Positions 1 to 8,545 are shown, counted from the stretch's first letter. The stretch: DNA of 64,000 nucleotides from Anabaena cylindrica PCC 7122 (GCF_000317695.1 NC_019771.1:2918001-2982000); one strand, 5' to 3'. The notes: a model not told the origin generated them from the letters alone. A program made the numbers and translations.

Positions 1-89
1 AGTTTGATTGCTTGCAGACTAGGTTGATCAATTGTGGCATCTTGTACTGTTTTTTTGAGGATGTCTACATACTTTAGTGAGTTATCCAT
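1..89 (-). CDS. xisI: XisI-like protein, N-terminal part only (cut by window edge)
   Basis: The first 30 codons of a minus-strand gene run off the left edge. They begin MDNSLKYVDILKKT, the typical start of XisI proteins, which in Anabaena control excision of the fdxN element and are widespread as paralogues paired with XisH. A strong AGGAGG ribosome site lies about 11 bases before the ATG. It is the next gene after the xisH remnant on the same strand, the usual xisH-xisI order. Whether the rest is intact cannot be seen. The family assignment rests on a short segment plus gene order. Confidence 0.7.
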   Translation of the reverse strand, partial: MDNSLKYVDILKKTVQDATIDQPSLQAIK

Positions 90-125
90 TTGACAATTAC
101 CTCCTGATCTGGGGAATAGATTAGA

Positions 126-147
126 GACTTCCAAATAAAAAAATATC
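126..147. repeat. Half copy of the 45-bp palindromic element seen at 45700
   Basis: The stretch ACTTCCAAATAAAAAAATAT matches one arm of the inverted-repeat element at 45700-45744 when that is read in reverse complement. Only one arm is present here. It lies between the decayed xisH 3' end and xisI, so it probably took part in, or followed, the loss of the xisH C-terminus. Confidence 0.5.
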
Positions 148-193
148 CCAAAATTTCTTGTGGTGCAGGCCGAAAAGCCTGCTAATAATACAA

Positions 194-222
194 GGACGGG
201 CAGGATGCCCATTCCACAAGAT
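194..222 (-). repeat. Dispersed GTGGGCATCTTGCCC-type hairpin repeat (diverged copy)
   Basis: On the minus strand this reads TTGTGGAATGGGCATCCTGCCC and then GTCC. Similar copies occur at 26118-26145, 55636-55662 and, interrupted, at 54592-54643. The core GGGCA-n3-TGCCC is self-complementary. Here it sits inside the former xisH reading frame. Confidence 0.6.
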
Positions 223-248
223 TGGATCATCTTTTTTATGGAGTTCTC

Positions 249-617
249 TTAATAAATTTATTTTATTGCGCTGGATAGCAATCTGAAAAATTGGTCTTTG
301 AAATTGTGAAATATACACAGATTGACTTATAGCTAAAAACAATTGACGCTCTGGTTATTGTTCTTCTAATGCCCATTGGTAAAGTTGAAGTTGACCCATT
401 GTTTTCTCCAGTTCACTGATTACCGAAGAAGCATCAAAATCTTTGATCTCAACGGCTATTTTATGCCCTTCTTTTTCGGCGGTGAAAAGCTTTTCTGCTC
501 CTAAATCAGCTTTTAAAAGTGTCTCTCCAAGTACCAAGATCAACGGATCGCTGGTAATTATCCATCTTTTTCAAGGGTACGGCGTAAGGGAAAATGTAAA
601 TCATCTCTTCTAGACAT
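249..617 (-). pseudogene. xisH: xisH remnant (frameshift, internal stop, lost C-terminus)
   Basis: XisH-type proteins are partners of XisI and have a nuclease-like fold. The reading begins MSRRDDLHFPLRRTLEKDG at 617, then meets TAA. Shifting frame restores the family sequence (DPLILVLGETLLKADLGAEK, then KIAVEIKDF), as expected if one copy of a GATG tandem was lost, a 4-bp deletion near 560. After LYQWALEEQ there is an in-frame TAA at 355-357, yet homologous-looking sequence (PERQLFLAISQSVY) continues in the same frame to about 249. The expected C-terminus is then replaced by a dispersed GGGCAT repeat and half of a palindromic element. Full-length XisH is about 138 residues. Three independent lesions make this a dead gene; xisI next to it still has a good start. 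Confidence 0.75.
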
Positions 618-727
618 ATTTTAGCTTGTATGCATTTTTGATAAAAACTATTTGGGTGTTGAATTATACTTTTAGAAATTCGATAAAATTACGGGAAATT
701 TTCTCAGAAAAGTTGTCTGACACTGAC

Positions 728-1135
728 TTAACAATGTTGTTTAAAATTGCATCCCCAGTCTTTTGGACAAGCGGTATTGGTAAGAAAATTATAAAAGCAG
801 GAAAAATACAAAAATCCCTGGATTGTAAGTATCATTTCTTGTCCTGCGATCGCATTAATAATAGTAGACTTACCCGCACTGGTTGGTGCAACAATCGTCA
901 TCGTCAATTCTTTACGCTTCACCCTTTCTAACTTCTCATTGACGTGGCTGATATCTTCTTCAATAGCCTTAATCTCAGCCCCCAACCGATTCCCACCCTG
1001 ATTTTCCGCCAGCAACCGATCATGATCTCTCAATATTGCACAACCTTCTGACATCACATTACTGACGTGGGTAATCACATCAATAGCAGACTGGTGTAGC
1101 GCATCTGAATCAGGCTGTAAAGAGTTGTTAGACAT
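728..1135 (-). pseudogene. Truncated dynamin-like GTPase (N-terminal fragment)
   Basis: From ATG at 1135 the protein begins MSNNSLQPDSDALHQSAIDV, continues through a helical stretch (residues about 20-85) and reaches a P-loop APTSAGKSTIINAIAGQE. This fits the bacterial dynamin-like GTPase family, in which the Walker A motif is followed by the switch regions and several hundred more residues. Here similarity stops directly after GQE; the last ~38 codons (ILTIQGFLYFSCFYNF and on) look like random read-through. No G3 or G4 motif follows in any frame before xisH. I infer that a deletion joined this fragment to the xisH upstream region. A non-functional remnant is most likely. Confidence 0.65.
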
Positions 1136-1490
1136 ACACAAGATGTTATGAAGCCACTACCAATAACAATTTTAACATTGCACAGGGTGAAGCTAAACGG
1201 ACTTAGTTAATATTTTAACTACCGTATTGTAGAGTTTATAGAGCGATCGCCTCTCAATTTATTGTCTTGACGAGCCGCCGAAATTTTAAGTAATTAGTCA
1301 GGGGATAGGCGACAGAAAAACAATGTAGGTAAAAGGCAATAAGTAAGAGTGTGATGACAAGCTAGGAAGAACTTATCCAAGAGCAGAGAATTTTGTTTTA
1401 TGTTTGTTTGTTACAGAAGCCGTCTATAGTGCATAAATGTTAGGATTGCCACAGAAAGAGAATAGCGTGCATAGAAGGAAAAAAAACTGA
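1136..1490. other. Non-coding region between GTPase remnant and pnp
   Basis: No credible reading frame is present. One HIP1-type GCGATCGC octamer lies near 1243. The pnp promoter and leader should be here, but I see no clear -35/-10 pair or hairpin. There is no rpsO gene upstream of pnp, unlike the arrangement common in other bacteria. Confidence 0.5.
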
Positions 1491-3647
1491 ATGGCAGAAG
1501 TTGATAAGTCAATATCCTTTGATGGACGGGATATTCGGCTGAAGGTTGGACTATTAGCCCCCCAAGCTGGCGGGTCGGTGTTGATACAATCGGGAGATAC
1601 CGCTGTTTTGGTGACAGCTACGCGATCGCAAGCCAGAGAAGGCATTGATTTTCTTCCCCTGACTGTAGATTACGAAGAAAGATTGTATGCAGCGGGAAGA
1701 ATTCCCGGTGGGATCATGCGCCGAGAAGGTCGTCCACCAGAAAGAACGATTCTTACCAGCCGTCTCATCGACCGTCCTTTACGTCCCTTGTTCCCTTCAT
1801 GGTTGCGGGATGATTTGCAAGTTATTGCTTTCACCTTGTCAATGGATGAGCAAGTACCCCCTGATGTATTAGCTGTAACTGGTGCTTCAATTGCTACCCT
1901 AATTGCCCAAATTCCCTTTAATGGGCCAATGGCAGCAGTGCGTGTAGGTTTAGTGGGTGATGATTTCATTATTAACCCCACCTACGCAGAAATTGAAGCC
2001 AGCGATTTGGATCTAATTGTTGCCGGTTCACCAGATGGTGTGATCATGGTGGAAGCGGGAGCCAATCAGTTACCAGAACAAGATATTATCGAGGCAATTG
2101 ATTTTGGTTACGAAGCAGTGCGGGATTTAATCCAAGCACAGTTAGATTTGTTGGATGAACTAGGTTTAAAAGTAGTCAAGGAAGAACCACCGGAAGTAGA
2201 CCAAACACTAGAAAACTATATCCGCGATCGCGCAAGTGCTGAAATTAAAAAAATCTTGGCGCAATTTGAGTTAACTAAACCACAACGTGATGCCGCTTTA
2301 GATGTTGTCAAAGATGGCATAAAAGCCGAAATTCAAGCTCTTCCAGAAGAAGATCCCATTCGCACTGCCGCATCTGCAAATAGTAAAGCCCTTGGGAATA
2401 CCTTCAAGGACATTACCAAATACTTTATGCGCCGTCAAATCGTTGAAGACAACGTTCGCGTTGATGGTCGCAAACTAGATGAAGTCCGGCCTATATCTTG
2501 CCAAGTTGACGTTTTACCCAAACGGGTTCACGGTAGCGGTTTATTTAACCGGGGTCTAACCCAAGTCTTAAGCTGTTGCACTCTCGGCACACCAGGAGAT
2601 GCTCAAAACCTCAATGATGACTTGCAAGCAGACCAACACAAGCGTTACCTGCATCATTACAACTTCCCCCCCTTCTCGGTTGGGGAAACCAAACCGATGC
2701 GTGCGCCAGGAAGAAGAGAAATCGGTCACGGTGCATTAGCAGAAAGAGCAATTTTACCTGTGCTACCGACAAAAGAACAATTCCCATATGTGATCCGCAT
2801 AGTTTCGGAAGTACTTTCTTCCAACGGTTCCACCTCAATGGGTTCAGTTTGTGGTTCCACCCTTTCTCTTATGGATGCTGGTGTACCCATTCTTAAACCC
2901 GTTAGCGGTGCAGCAATGGGTCTGATTAAGGAAGGGGACGACGTGCGAATCCTCACCGATATTCAGGGGATTGAAGACTTTTTGGGTGACATGGACTTTA
3001 AGGTTGCTGGTACAGATACTGGTATCACAGCTTTGCAAATGGATATGAAAATATCTGGTTTGTCTTTGGAAGTTATTGCTCAAGCTGTTCATCAAGCCAA
3101 ATCTGCTCGGTTGCATATTCTGGATAAAATGCTCCAGACTATCGACACCCCACGGGCGGAAACTTCAGCTTATGCCCCACGTTTGTTGACCATCAAGATT
3201 GATCCCGACATGATTGGTCTAGTCATTGGACCCGGTGGGAAAACGATTAAAGGTATCACTGAAGAAACTGGTGCAAAAATTGACATCGAAGACGATGGCA
3301 CAGTTACCATTTCCGCAGTTGATGAAAGCAAGGCGAAAAGAGCGCGTAACATTGTCCAAGGCATGACTCGCAAGTTGCATGAGGGAGATGTTTACGTAGG
3401 ACGTGTAACACGGATTATACCCATTGGTGCGTTTGTGGAATTTTTGCCAGGAAAAGAAGGCATGATTCACATTTCTCAATTAGCTGACTATCGTGTTGGC
3501 AAAGTTGAAGATGAAGTAGCAGTTGGTGATGAAGTGATTGTCAAAGTGCGCGAAATTGACAATAAAGGTAGAATTAACCTGACACGCTTGGGTATCCACC
3601 CAGATCAAGCAGCTGCGGCGCGGGAAGCTGCGGCAGTAAATCATTAA
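1491..3647 (+). CDS. pnp: Polyribonucleotide nucleotidyltransferase (PNPase)
   Basis: PNPase degrades RNA from the 3' end using phosphate and can also add heteropolymeric tails, its known role in cyanobacteria. The 718 residues match the usual length (about 700-720). Visible in order are two RNase PH-like cores (the first with GGIMRREGRPPERTILTSR near residues 73-91, the second from about 320 with SNGSTSMGSVCGSTLSLMDAG), a KH domain with the GxxG loop in IGLVIGPGGKTIKGI (about residue 575), and an S1 domain (GDVYVGRVTRIIPIGAFVEF, about residues 630-650). The ATG is preceded by AGAAGGA about 9 bases upstream. It stands alone on its strand with no obvious operon partner. Confidence 0.97.
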   Translation: MAEVDKSISFDGRDIRLKVGLLAPQAGGSVLIQSGDTAVLVTATRSQAREGIDFLPLTVDYEERLYAAGRIPGGIMRREGRPPERTILTSRLIDRPLRPLFPSWLRDDLQVIAFTLSMDEQVPPDVLAVTGASIATLIAQIPFNGPMAAVRVGLVGDDFIINPTYAEIEASDLDLIVAGSPDGVIMVEAGANQLPEQDIIEAIDFGYEAVRDLIQAQLDLLDELGLKVVKEEPPEVDQTLENYIRDRASAEIKKILAQFELTKPQRDAALDVVKDGIKAEIQALPEEDPIRTAASANSKALGNTFKDITKYFMRRQIVEDNVRVDGRKLDEVRPISCQVDVLPKRVHGSGLFNRGLTQVLSCCTLGTPGDAQNLNDDLQADQHKRYLHHYNFPPFSVGETKPMRAPGRREIGHGALAERAILPVLPTKEQFPYVIRIVSEVLSSNGSTSMGSVCGSTLSLMDAGVPILKPVSGAAMGLIKEGDDVRILTDIQGIEDFLGDMDFKVAGTDTGITALQMDMKISGLSLEVIAQAVHQAKSARLHILDKMLQTIDTPRAETSAYAPRLLTIKIDPDMIGLVIGPGGKTIKGITEETGAKIDIEDDGTVTISAVDESKAKRARNIVQGMTRKLHEGDVYVGRVTRIIPIGAFVEFLPGKEGMIHISQLADYRVGKVEDEVAVGDEVIVKVREIDNKGRINLTRLGIHPDQAAAAREAAAVNH

Positions 3648-3657
3648 ATTGATTGAG

Positions 3658-3726
3658 GATTTTAGATTTTGGATTAGGGATGAATCGCAAATCTAAAATC
3701 CGCGATGCCTGTACAGTAGGCATCGC
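3658..3726 (+). terminator. Two stacked palindromes after pnp, possible terminator
   Basis: A perfect 12-bp inverted repeat (GATTTTAGATTT at 3658 with AAATCTAAAATC at 3689) is followed at once by a perfect 9-bp stem (GCGATGCCT at 3702, AGGCATCGC ending 3726, 7-base loop). The second stem is GC-rich but is followed only by CTGTACGATCTTTAAATT, a weak T-tract. It could terminate pnp, protect its 3' end, or simply be a mobile palindromic repeat of the kind common in Nostocales. Confidence 0.4.
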
Positions 3727-3929
3727 TGTACGATCTTTAAATTATTTTTGAATATACCGCAGAAGTCAGGAGTAAAGCTGGCTTGGTTTTTGGCTTTCAA
3801 TAGTGCGTTAGCAATCTCAAAATATTTATAAGTTTAATGATAGTTGATTAATGTTGGGTATCGTTCCTCAACTCAACCTACAAGATCAGCGAACTGACAA
3901 GTCAGAGCTTGCGCTATCGGACTCCTGAT

Positions 3930-4382
3930 TTAGGTATTAGTTGTGCGGATGCTGCCGTCTGGCATAATGGTATTGTAATAGATACTCCGCTTTATGTTGG
4001 CACCTTCCAAGTCAGCTCTAGTCAAGTCAGATCCGGTCAAGTTAGTCTCAACCATGTCAGCACCGGAGAGATAGGCATCAACAAGCTTGGCATTAGCCAA
4101 ATCAGTTCTGGATAAATGAGCAAAACCCATATTAGCCCTACTCAAGTTAGCATCTCTGAAGATGCACCGGATCAAACCAGCTTGACCAATGCGACTGCTA
4201 CGGAAATTAGCTCCAGTGAAGTTAACATCTTCCATATAAATTTCCCCCAAGTCAGAATCACTCAGATCGATTTCACTCAAATCAACCCTAGCCATTTCAC
4301 TACCCTCCAAAAAAATTCCAGCAAAGTTACGCTCTCCAGCGTTGTATCGAGCCAACAGATCATCAGTGCTAATCCAAGTCAC
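3930..4382 (-). CDS. Pentapeptide-repeat protein
   Basis: The 150-residue product carries tandem A(D/N)LxX pentapeptides through most of its length (VDLSEIDLSDSDLGEIYMEDV near residue 33, later FRDANLSRANMGFAHLSRTDL and LTGSDLTRADLEGANI). This predicts a right-handed quadrilateral beta-helix. Such proteins are very common in cyanobacteria and mostly of unknown role. I prefer the GTG at 4382 because GGAGG lies 7 bases upstream; a TTG two codons earlier would sit almost on the ribosome site. There is no signal peptide or membrane segment, so it is probably cytoplasmic. The C-terminal ~20 residues (IYYNTIMPDGSIRTTNT) form the usual cap. Confidence 0.85.
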   Translation of the reverse strand: MTWISTDDLLARYNAGERNFAGIFLEGSEMARVDLSEIDLSDSDLGEIYMEDVNFTGANFRSSRIGQAGLIRCIFRDANLSRANMGFAHLSRTDLANAKLVDAYLSGADMVETNLTGSDLTRADLEGANIKRSIYYNTIMPDGSIRTTNT

Positions 4383-4464
4383 AATCAAACCTCCAAATTA
4401 CATTACACATAATTCAAAAATTTAGATATGATCATAAAATAGAAGTATTAAAGATTAGCAAAAT

Positions 4465-4713
4465 ATGGCTACTATAGAAGAAATCACCATCAAAGTACCT
4501 TCAGATATTGCAGAAGCCTATCGCAGAGCGACAAAGGAAGAACAGGAACAAATTCAGTTAAAGTTTGCATCAATTATGCAGTTAAACTTTTTCAACTCTA
4601 GAAAAGAAGCGATTCAAAAACTTAGGAATACTATGGATGAAGTTAGTAAAGAAGCCCAAGCAAAAGGTTTAACGCCTGAGATTTTGGAATCAATTTTGCA
4701 AGACGATGAATGA
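4465..4713 (+). CDS. Antitoxin-like small protein upstream of a PIN toxin gene
   Basis: This 82-residue acidic, helical protein starts MATIEEITIKVPSDIAEAYR, a beta strand followed by a helix in the style of ribbon-helix-helix or similar antitoxins, and ends LTPEILESILQDDE. Its last codons overlap the start of the PIN-domain reading frame by 8 bases (4706-4713), the classic coupling of antitoxin and toxin. It appears intact. Function is inferred from size, position and overlap. The partner toxin gene carries a stop codon, so this may be an orphan antitoxin. Confidence 0.6.
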   Translation: MATIEEITIKVPSDIAEAYRRATKEEQEQIQLKFASIMQLNFFNSRKEAIQKLRNTMDEVSKEAQAKGLTPEILESILQDDE

Positions 4714-5122
4714 GCGGCGATTTGTTTTTGACGCAAATGTGTTGGTGAGTGCATTTTTGTTTAGTCAAAGTAAGCCAAGACAGGCACTAGACAAATCTCA
4801 AGATATAGGCATTATTTTGTTAACTGATTCTGTTTTGACAGAGTTACAAGAAGTATTATAACGCCCCAAATTTGATCGTTACATCACTTTGGCAAAACGT
4901 AAGGAATTTCTAGAAATTTTAGTAGAAACCGCTGAGTTCATTAACATCACTGAACAGGTGAATGAATGTCGAGATCCCAAAGATAATAAATACTTGGAAT
5001 TAGCTCTAAGTGGAAAAGCTGAATGCATTATTACAGGTGATGAAGATTTGCTTGTCCTCCATCCCTTTCGACAGATTGATATTTTAACAGTTCAGAATTT
5101 CTTGGATAAAATTAATGTCTGA
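4706..5122 (+). pseudogene. PIN-domain (VapC/COG1569-type) toxin gene with an in-frame stop
   Basis: From ATG 4706 the frame reads MNERRFVFDANVLVSAFLF, the first conserved acidic strand of a PIN ribonuclease with catalytic Asp9, and continues to residue 51. There a TAA at 4859-4861 interrupts EVL*RPKFDRYI. The same frame then runs open to 5122 and keeps the rest of the PIN fold: the helix, RDPKDNKYLELALSGKAECI and the acidic ITGDEDLL motif. Family members usually have Leu or another residue at the stop position, so one base change (TTA to TAA) explains the break. A 78-residue C-terminal product could start at 4889 but would lack Asp9. Probably inactivated; a sequencing error cannot be excluded. 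Confidence 0.7.
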
Positions 5123-5140
5123 TGAGGAGGTGTGTTACAC

Positions 5141-5770
5141 TCACAAACTCGCAAGATGTGGGTTATTTTTGCGAAGATTTTGTAACTGTATTCCATCCAA
5201 TTTAACTGTTGCATATTTTTTAAGGCAATCGTAAAGCAGCATTGGAGAATCTAATCGCAACGGCTTAGAGTTAAAACCTGAACGTAGACCTTGACGTACT
5301 TCATCAATAGTTAGTCCCTGATTAATCACAAAAGGTAGAATATCAATTAATTTCTGCTCAATATCTTGTGGTTGGAAACTGCGTTCTGGATTTGCTTTGA
5401 GAGTGTACCTACGGCGACGTTTAAAATGATGCTCTTCAACCCAACGGTAGTGATCAATATATGCTTCATCACTATCAACAATGGTATCATTGTAATCAAT
5501 AGTATTAGCATTTTTCCAATACAATTTCTCTGCAACTACAAACACTAGGTCGCAATAAAGGTGAGAAAAATTTGGGAAGGTATCGCCACTAACCCAAAAA
5601 TTGACATCTCCGACAGCGGGTGACATTTGCGTAATGTGGCAATACGTATGTAAAAATTGCTTGTTCCAAACGTATGGATCTTGATTTCCACTGGTATGGT
5701 CGTGATAAACGGTAGTAGCATCAAATTTTGCTACAGCACGGCGTGGATGGTAAATCAGATAGCCACTCAT
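5141..5770 (-). CDS. Conserved-looking hypothetical protein, 209 aa
   Basis: I do not recognise this protein. It begins MSGYLIYHPRRAVAKFDATT, has a His/Asp/Tyr-rich segment (YHDHTSGNQDPY at about 22-33), a central DLVFVVAEKLYW strand-like stretch, a basic patch HHFKRRRRYTLK near residue 115 and a helical C-terminus. There is no signal peptide or membrane segment. Composition and uninterrupted length support a real gene. It converges with the PIN toxin frame, with only 18 bases between the stop codons, so it may belong to the same accessory segment. Confidence 0.6.
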   Translation of the reverse strand: MSGYLIYHPRRAVAKFDATTVYHDHTSGNQDPYVWNKQFLHTYCHITQMSPAVGDVNFWVSGDTFPNFSHLYCDLVFVVAEKLYWKNANTIDYNDTIVDSDEAYIDHYRWVEEHHFKRRRRYTLKANPERSFQPQDIEQKLIDILPFVINQGLTIDEVRQGLRSGFNSKPLRLDSPMLLYDCLKKYATVKLDGIQLQNLRKNNPHLASL

Positions 5771-5988
5771 ACTACAACCCTAGCTAAAATGCAGCCCAAT
5801 TTCTGAATTATACAGCGATCGTTATATAATGCTTGGTCTAATCAAACACTAGTGTAAATCATTAGCGACATCCTGAAAAACGAGAGTTTCAGGTTCTTTG
5901 CCAATTTGTCAATTTCAGGTATTTTTGGTACATAAAGATTAAGTAGCCTACATGGTTTACTTTTATCCCATACTTGACATCAAGCATA

Positions 5989-6252
5989 GTGAGTGCTAAA
6001 CGTCTACCAGAAACAACCGCCAATGTCAGAATTACCCGTCAATCTTGGCAACATGGCTTTCTTGAAGGTGAAGTCAGCGCCGGTGATTTTGAATGGCATT
6101 TTCAGTGGCATTTCCGTCGGGGAGAACTGTCTGTCAAGCCTTCTCAAGGTCGGGCTTTAATCAAAGAACCTCTCGGCCGCTTTCTGGAAACACAAGATTA
6201 CCAGTTAGAACCAGGAGGCGATTATGCTTTTACTATTCGGGCTGAGTTGTAG
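5989..6252 (+). CDS. Small cyanobacterial protein of unknown function (possibly DUF3146)
   Basis: An 87-residue product starting at GTG 5989 reads MSAKRLPETTANVRITRQSWQ and contains WQHGFLEGEVSAGDFEWHFQW and LSVKPSQGRALIKEPLGRF. The text resembles a short conserved family I associate with cyanobacteria (DUF3146), but this is from memory. A TTG at 5974 in the same frame would add five residues; neither start has a clear ribosome site. No signal peptide or catalytic motif is visible. The biochemical role is unknown. Confidence 0.6.
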   Translation: MSAKRLPETTANVRITRQSWQHGFLEGEVSAGDFEWHFQWHFRRGELSVKPSQGRALIKEPLGRFLETQDYQLEPGGDYAFTIRAEL

Positions 6253-6273
6253 GTTATGCGATCGCTACAGTCA

Positions 6274-6717
6274 TCAGCTGTGATTGGCATTGGAAATACT
6301 AGCAGTCAGACGATTTAAGTATCTTTCAATTAAGAGAATGGCCACAATGTCATCTATTGGTCGTGGAGGTTGACGCATTCCCTTTGGTAAGAGTTTGGTG
6401 AGTCCTCTGGGTGGAAACATTTGCCAATAGCGATCGCGTGCTTCTAAGGTGCTATATCGCTCATCTATTAAAATAATATTCAGTGAATCTGTTAATTCCT
6501 GATTTAGCCGCAGTTTCCACTTTTTCGCCGTTGTTTGGTCGCCCATCACAATTAAGGAAATAGGAAATCTTTGTCGTAGTGTCTCAATGTGAGCGATCGC
6601 ATCACCAGCAGGAACAACTTGATGATAATACAATTGCCGATCTAGTCCCATCACAGCTACACCACATTTATCTCGACCGGGATCAAAGCCTAAAATTGCA
6701 GGTTGTGTATTAGTCAT
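6274..6717 (-). CDS. RuvX/YqgF-like RNase H-fold nuclease
   Basis: The 147-residue protein opens MTNTQPAILGFDPGRDKCGVAVMG. The FDPGxxxxGVAV pattern is the first acidic strand of the RNase H/resolvase fold, and IDERYSTLEARDRY and RPIDDIVAILLIERYL supply later acidic residues. Relatives are proposed Holliday-junction resolvases or 5' pre-16S rRNA processing nucleases. It differs from canonical RuvX enough that I give no symbol. The start at 6717 is chosen because the upstream extension translates a repetitive GGGAACAG stretch. It lies downstream of the DUF3084 gene on the same strand with an 81-base gap, so the two are probably co-transcribed. Confidence 0.75.
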   Translation of the reverse strand: MTNTQPAILGFDPGRDKCGVAVMGLDRQLYYHQVVPAGDAIAHIETLRQRFPISLIVMGDQTTAKKWKLRLNQELTDSLNIILIDERYSTLEARDRYWQMFPPRGLTKLLPKGMRQPPRPIDDIVAILLIERYLNRLTASISNANHS

Positions 6718-6798
6718 TAGAAACAGGGAACTCTTAACAGGGAACAGGGAACAGGAGGCAGAAAGATAAATATTATTCCTCCTCATCCTCCCATCGCT

Positions 6799-8289
6799 CT
6801 AAGTACTAAATAAAATTTGTCCGTTGAGCAGAGCAACCAACTTGACTCTCAAGGGACCTGCTGTATAAGTATCCTCAGCGGCTATAGCTTTAATTTCCAG
6901 AGGTTGGTCAGACTGTTGCAATTGGGCAAAAAAGCGGAGGAATGTACCATCTATCTGCACAGTTTCAATAATTCCCGCATTTCGAGCGCGGAATTGGGAA
7001 GCAGAAATTAATAAATCTAGGCGTTGCCTTAGTTGATATGATGTCATATTTTTCATATCGCCAGAAGTTGTCGCCAGTATCTCACCTGTGGAAAACACTA
7101 ATTGATTCCGCGTGGCATCAGCAAAGAATTCTATCTGATTTTCTCCCCTAACGTAATTACCCGCTGAGAAAATTCGCACTACATATTCTCGACCATCATT
7201 AATTTGTTTGATCAGTTGATCAACCCTATCTTGAGTAACACGCAATAACTCTGCATTTGCCGGATTTGTGCCAGGTTCACTTAATTCTAGGTTGGCATTG
7301 CGATTGGCTTCCCGCAAAATTTGTATTACCACCTGACGAGCCGCAGTAGGTTGAGCTACACGCACCACCCCAGCTGCTAGAACTTGACCGCGCACTATAG
7401 CCAATTTACCCAGACGCAAGTCACGGTATGACTGGTAATATTTTTCTAGCCGTGCTACTTCCTGCTCTAAATATTTTTGCTGTTTTTCTAATTCTTTGAG
7501 ACGAGATTCTCTAGTAGCAATGACTTGCTCTCGATTTTTAATTTCTAGATTGCGATTTTGAATAAGTTTATCTAACTGAGTAATTTTCTGATCACGCTTT
7601 TCAATCGCTTCTTGACGATTAGCAAGTTCGCGATCGCGTTTTTCAATAGCTGTCTTCGCTTCGTCAATGGCTTTTTTCGCTTCCACATATAATCGCTGGC
7701 GTTCTGTCTTTAATTGTTCAACTGCTGCCTGTAATGTCTTACGCTGATTATAAAGGGTTTCTAATTCCCCTGTGGCTTTTTGGTACTGACTCACCACTTC
7801 CCCCAGTTGGCTTTGAGTACCTTGGAGTTGAGCTTGTGTTTTAGCTTGTTGACTAATGGTGCGGTTAAGTTGAGCTTGTGTTATCTGTTGTTTGGCATTT
7901 GCTGCTTGCAAGGACTGATTAATTTTCTGTAAATCTTGTTGTGCCTGGGTTTGTGCTTTCCTGGCTTGATTGAGCTTGTCTTCTACCTGACTTTTTTCCG
8001 TTTCTGCGGTTTTGAGTTGTTCTCGCTTATTTCTGAGGTCATTTTGAATGTCCTCTAATTCAAATACTCCCTTCCGCAATCCTTCATCAGCAGCAAATAA
8101 AACCGCTAGAGTTGATGCAGAAATCAAACCACCAGTAAAAATAGTGACTAGTACCGCCGTTTTTTTGGGACGTAGGTTGAAAAGTGAGAGACGTGCTTTG
8201 CCAACTCGTGTGCCGATGCGATCGCCCACGGTGGCAATTACGCCTCCCAAAATTAGAATTGCTGCAATGAGGATGTACCCAGTGGCCAT
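6799..8289 (-). CDS. DUF3084-type membrane-anchored coiled-coil protein
   Basis: The 496-residue protein has two N-terminal membrane segments (about residues 4-22 and 45-67), a long Gln/Lys/Glu-rich coiled coil (about 75-290, with the cycle EAKKAIDEAKTAIEKRDRELANRQEAIEKRDQ) and a globular C-terminal domain of about 200 residues starting near RLGKLAIVRGQVLAAGVV. This layout matches the DUF3084 family of cyanobacteria and some other bacteria, whose function is unknown. The orientation suggests a helical rod held at the membrane. The RuvX-like gene follows on the same strand. Confidence 0.85.
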   Translation of the reverse strand: MATGYILIAAILILGGVIATVGDRIGTRVGKARLSLFNLRPKKTAVLVTIFTGGLISASTLAVLFAADEGLRKGVFELEDIQNDLRNKREQLKTAETEKSQVEDKLNQARKAQTQAQQDLQKINQSLQAANAKQQITQAQLNRTISQQAKTQAQLQGTQSQLGEVVSQYQKATGELETLYNQRKTLQAAVEQLKTERQRLYVEAKKAIDEAKTAIEKRDRELANRQEAIEKRDQKITQLDKLIQNRNLEIKNREQVIATRESRLKELEKQQKYLEQEVARLEKYYQSYRDLRLGKLAIVRGQVLAAGVVRVAQPTAARQVVIQILREANRNANLELSEPGTNPANAELLRVTQDRVDQLIKQINDGREYVVRIFSAGNYVRGENQIEFFADATRNQLVFSTGEILATTSGDMKNMTSYQLRQRLDLLISASQFRARNAGIIETVQIDGTFLRFFAQLQQSDQPLEIKAIAAEDTYTAGPLRVKLVALLNGQILFST

Positions 8290-8429
8290 CTTTAACTACC
8301 GTTCACGGAGCGTGCCGGAGGCATAATCTTTCCAGATACAGCCTACTACTTTCAACCATAGTCTGTGGGGAAAAGAAGATTGACAAAAGCATGAATTACT
8401 CAATTTTTAGATTTACCTCTAATTTTTTG

Positions 8430-8527
8430 GGGAATGGGGATCGGGGACTGGGGACTGGGGATTGAGGATTGGAAAAGAGATTATAAATAAATTTCCCCTG
8501 CTCCCTGCTCCCTGCTCCCTGCTCCCT
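8430..8527. repeat. Two heptamer (STRR) arrays downstream of ntcA
   Basis: A GGGGACT/GGGGATT array (about 8430-8468) is followed by four CTCCCTG units (about 8499-8527). The intervening bases are AT-rich. These arrays lie between the 3' end of ntcA and the DUF3084 gene start. Heptamer arrays of this kind are a hallmark of heterocystous cyanobacteria. Confidence 0.8.
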
Positions 8528-8545
8528 GCCTCCTTTCCCCTAACT

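Noticed and set aside
121..342. 73-codon minus-strand frame considered as a gene
   Set aside because: It is the continuation of the broken xisH frame, then translated repeat DNA.
626..931. 101-codon plus-strand frame
   Set aside because: It is antisense to the dynamin-like fragment, has no recognisable sequence and no ribosome site.
1623..1630. Frequent GCGATCGC octamers as a regulatory site
   Set aside because: These are HIP1 sequences, spread throughout many cyanobacterial genomes, mostly within genes.
3909..4412. Two plus-strand open frames (68 and 98 codons) opposite the pentapeptide-repeat gene
   Set aside because: They are antisense to a clear repeat protein; their Ser/Gln/Val-rich text merely mirrors the pentapeptide codons.
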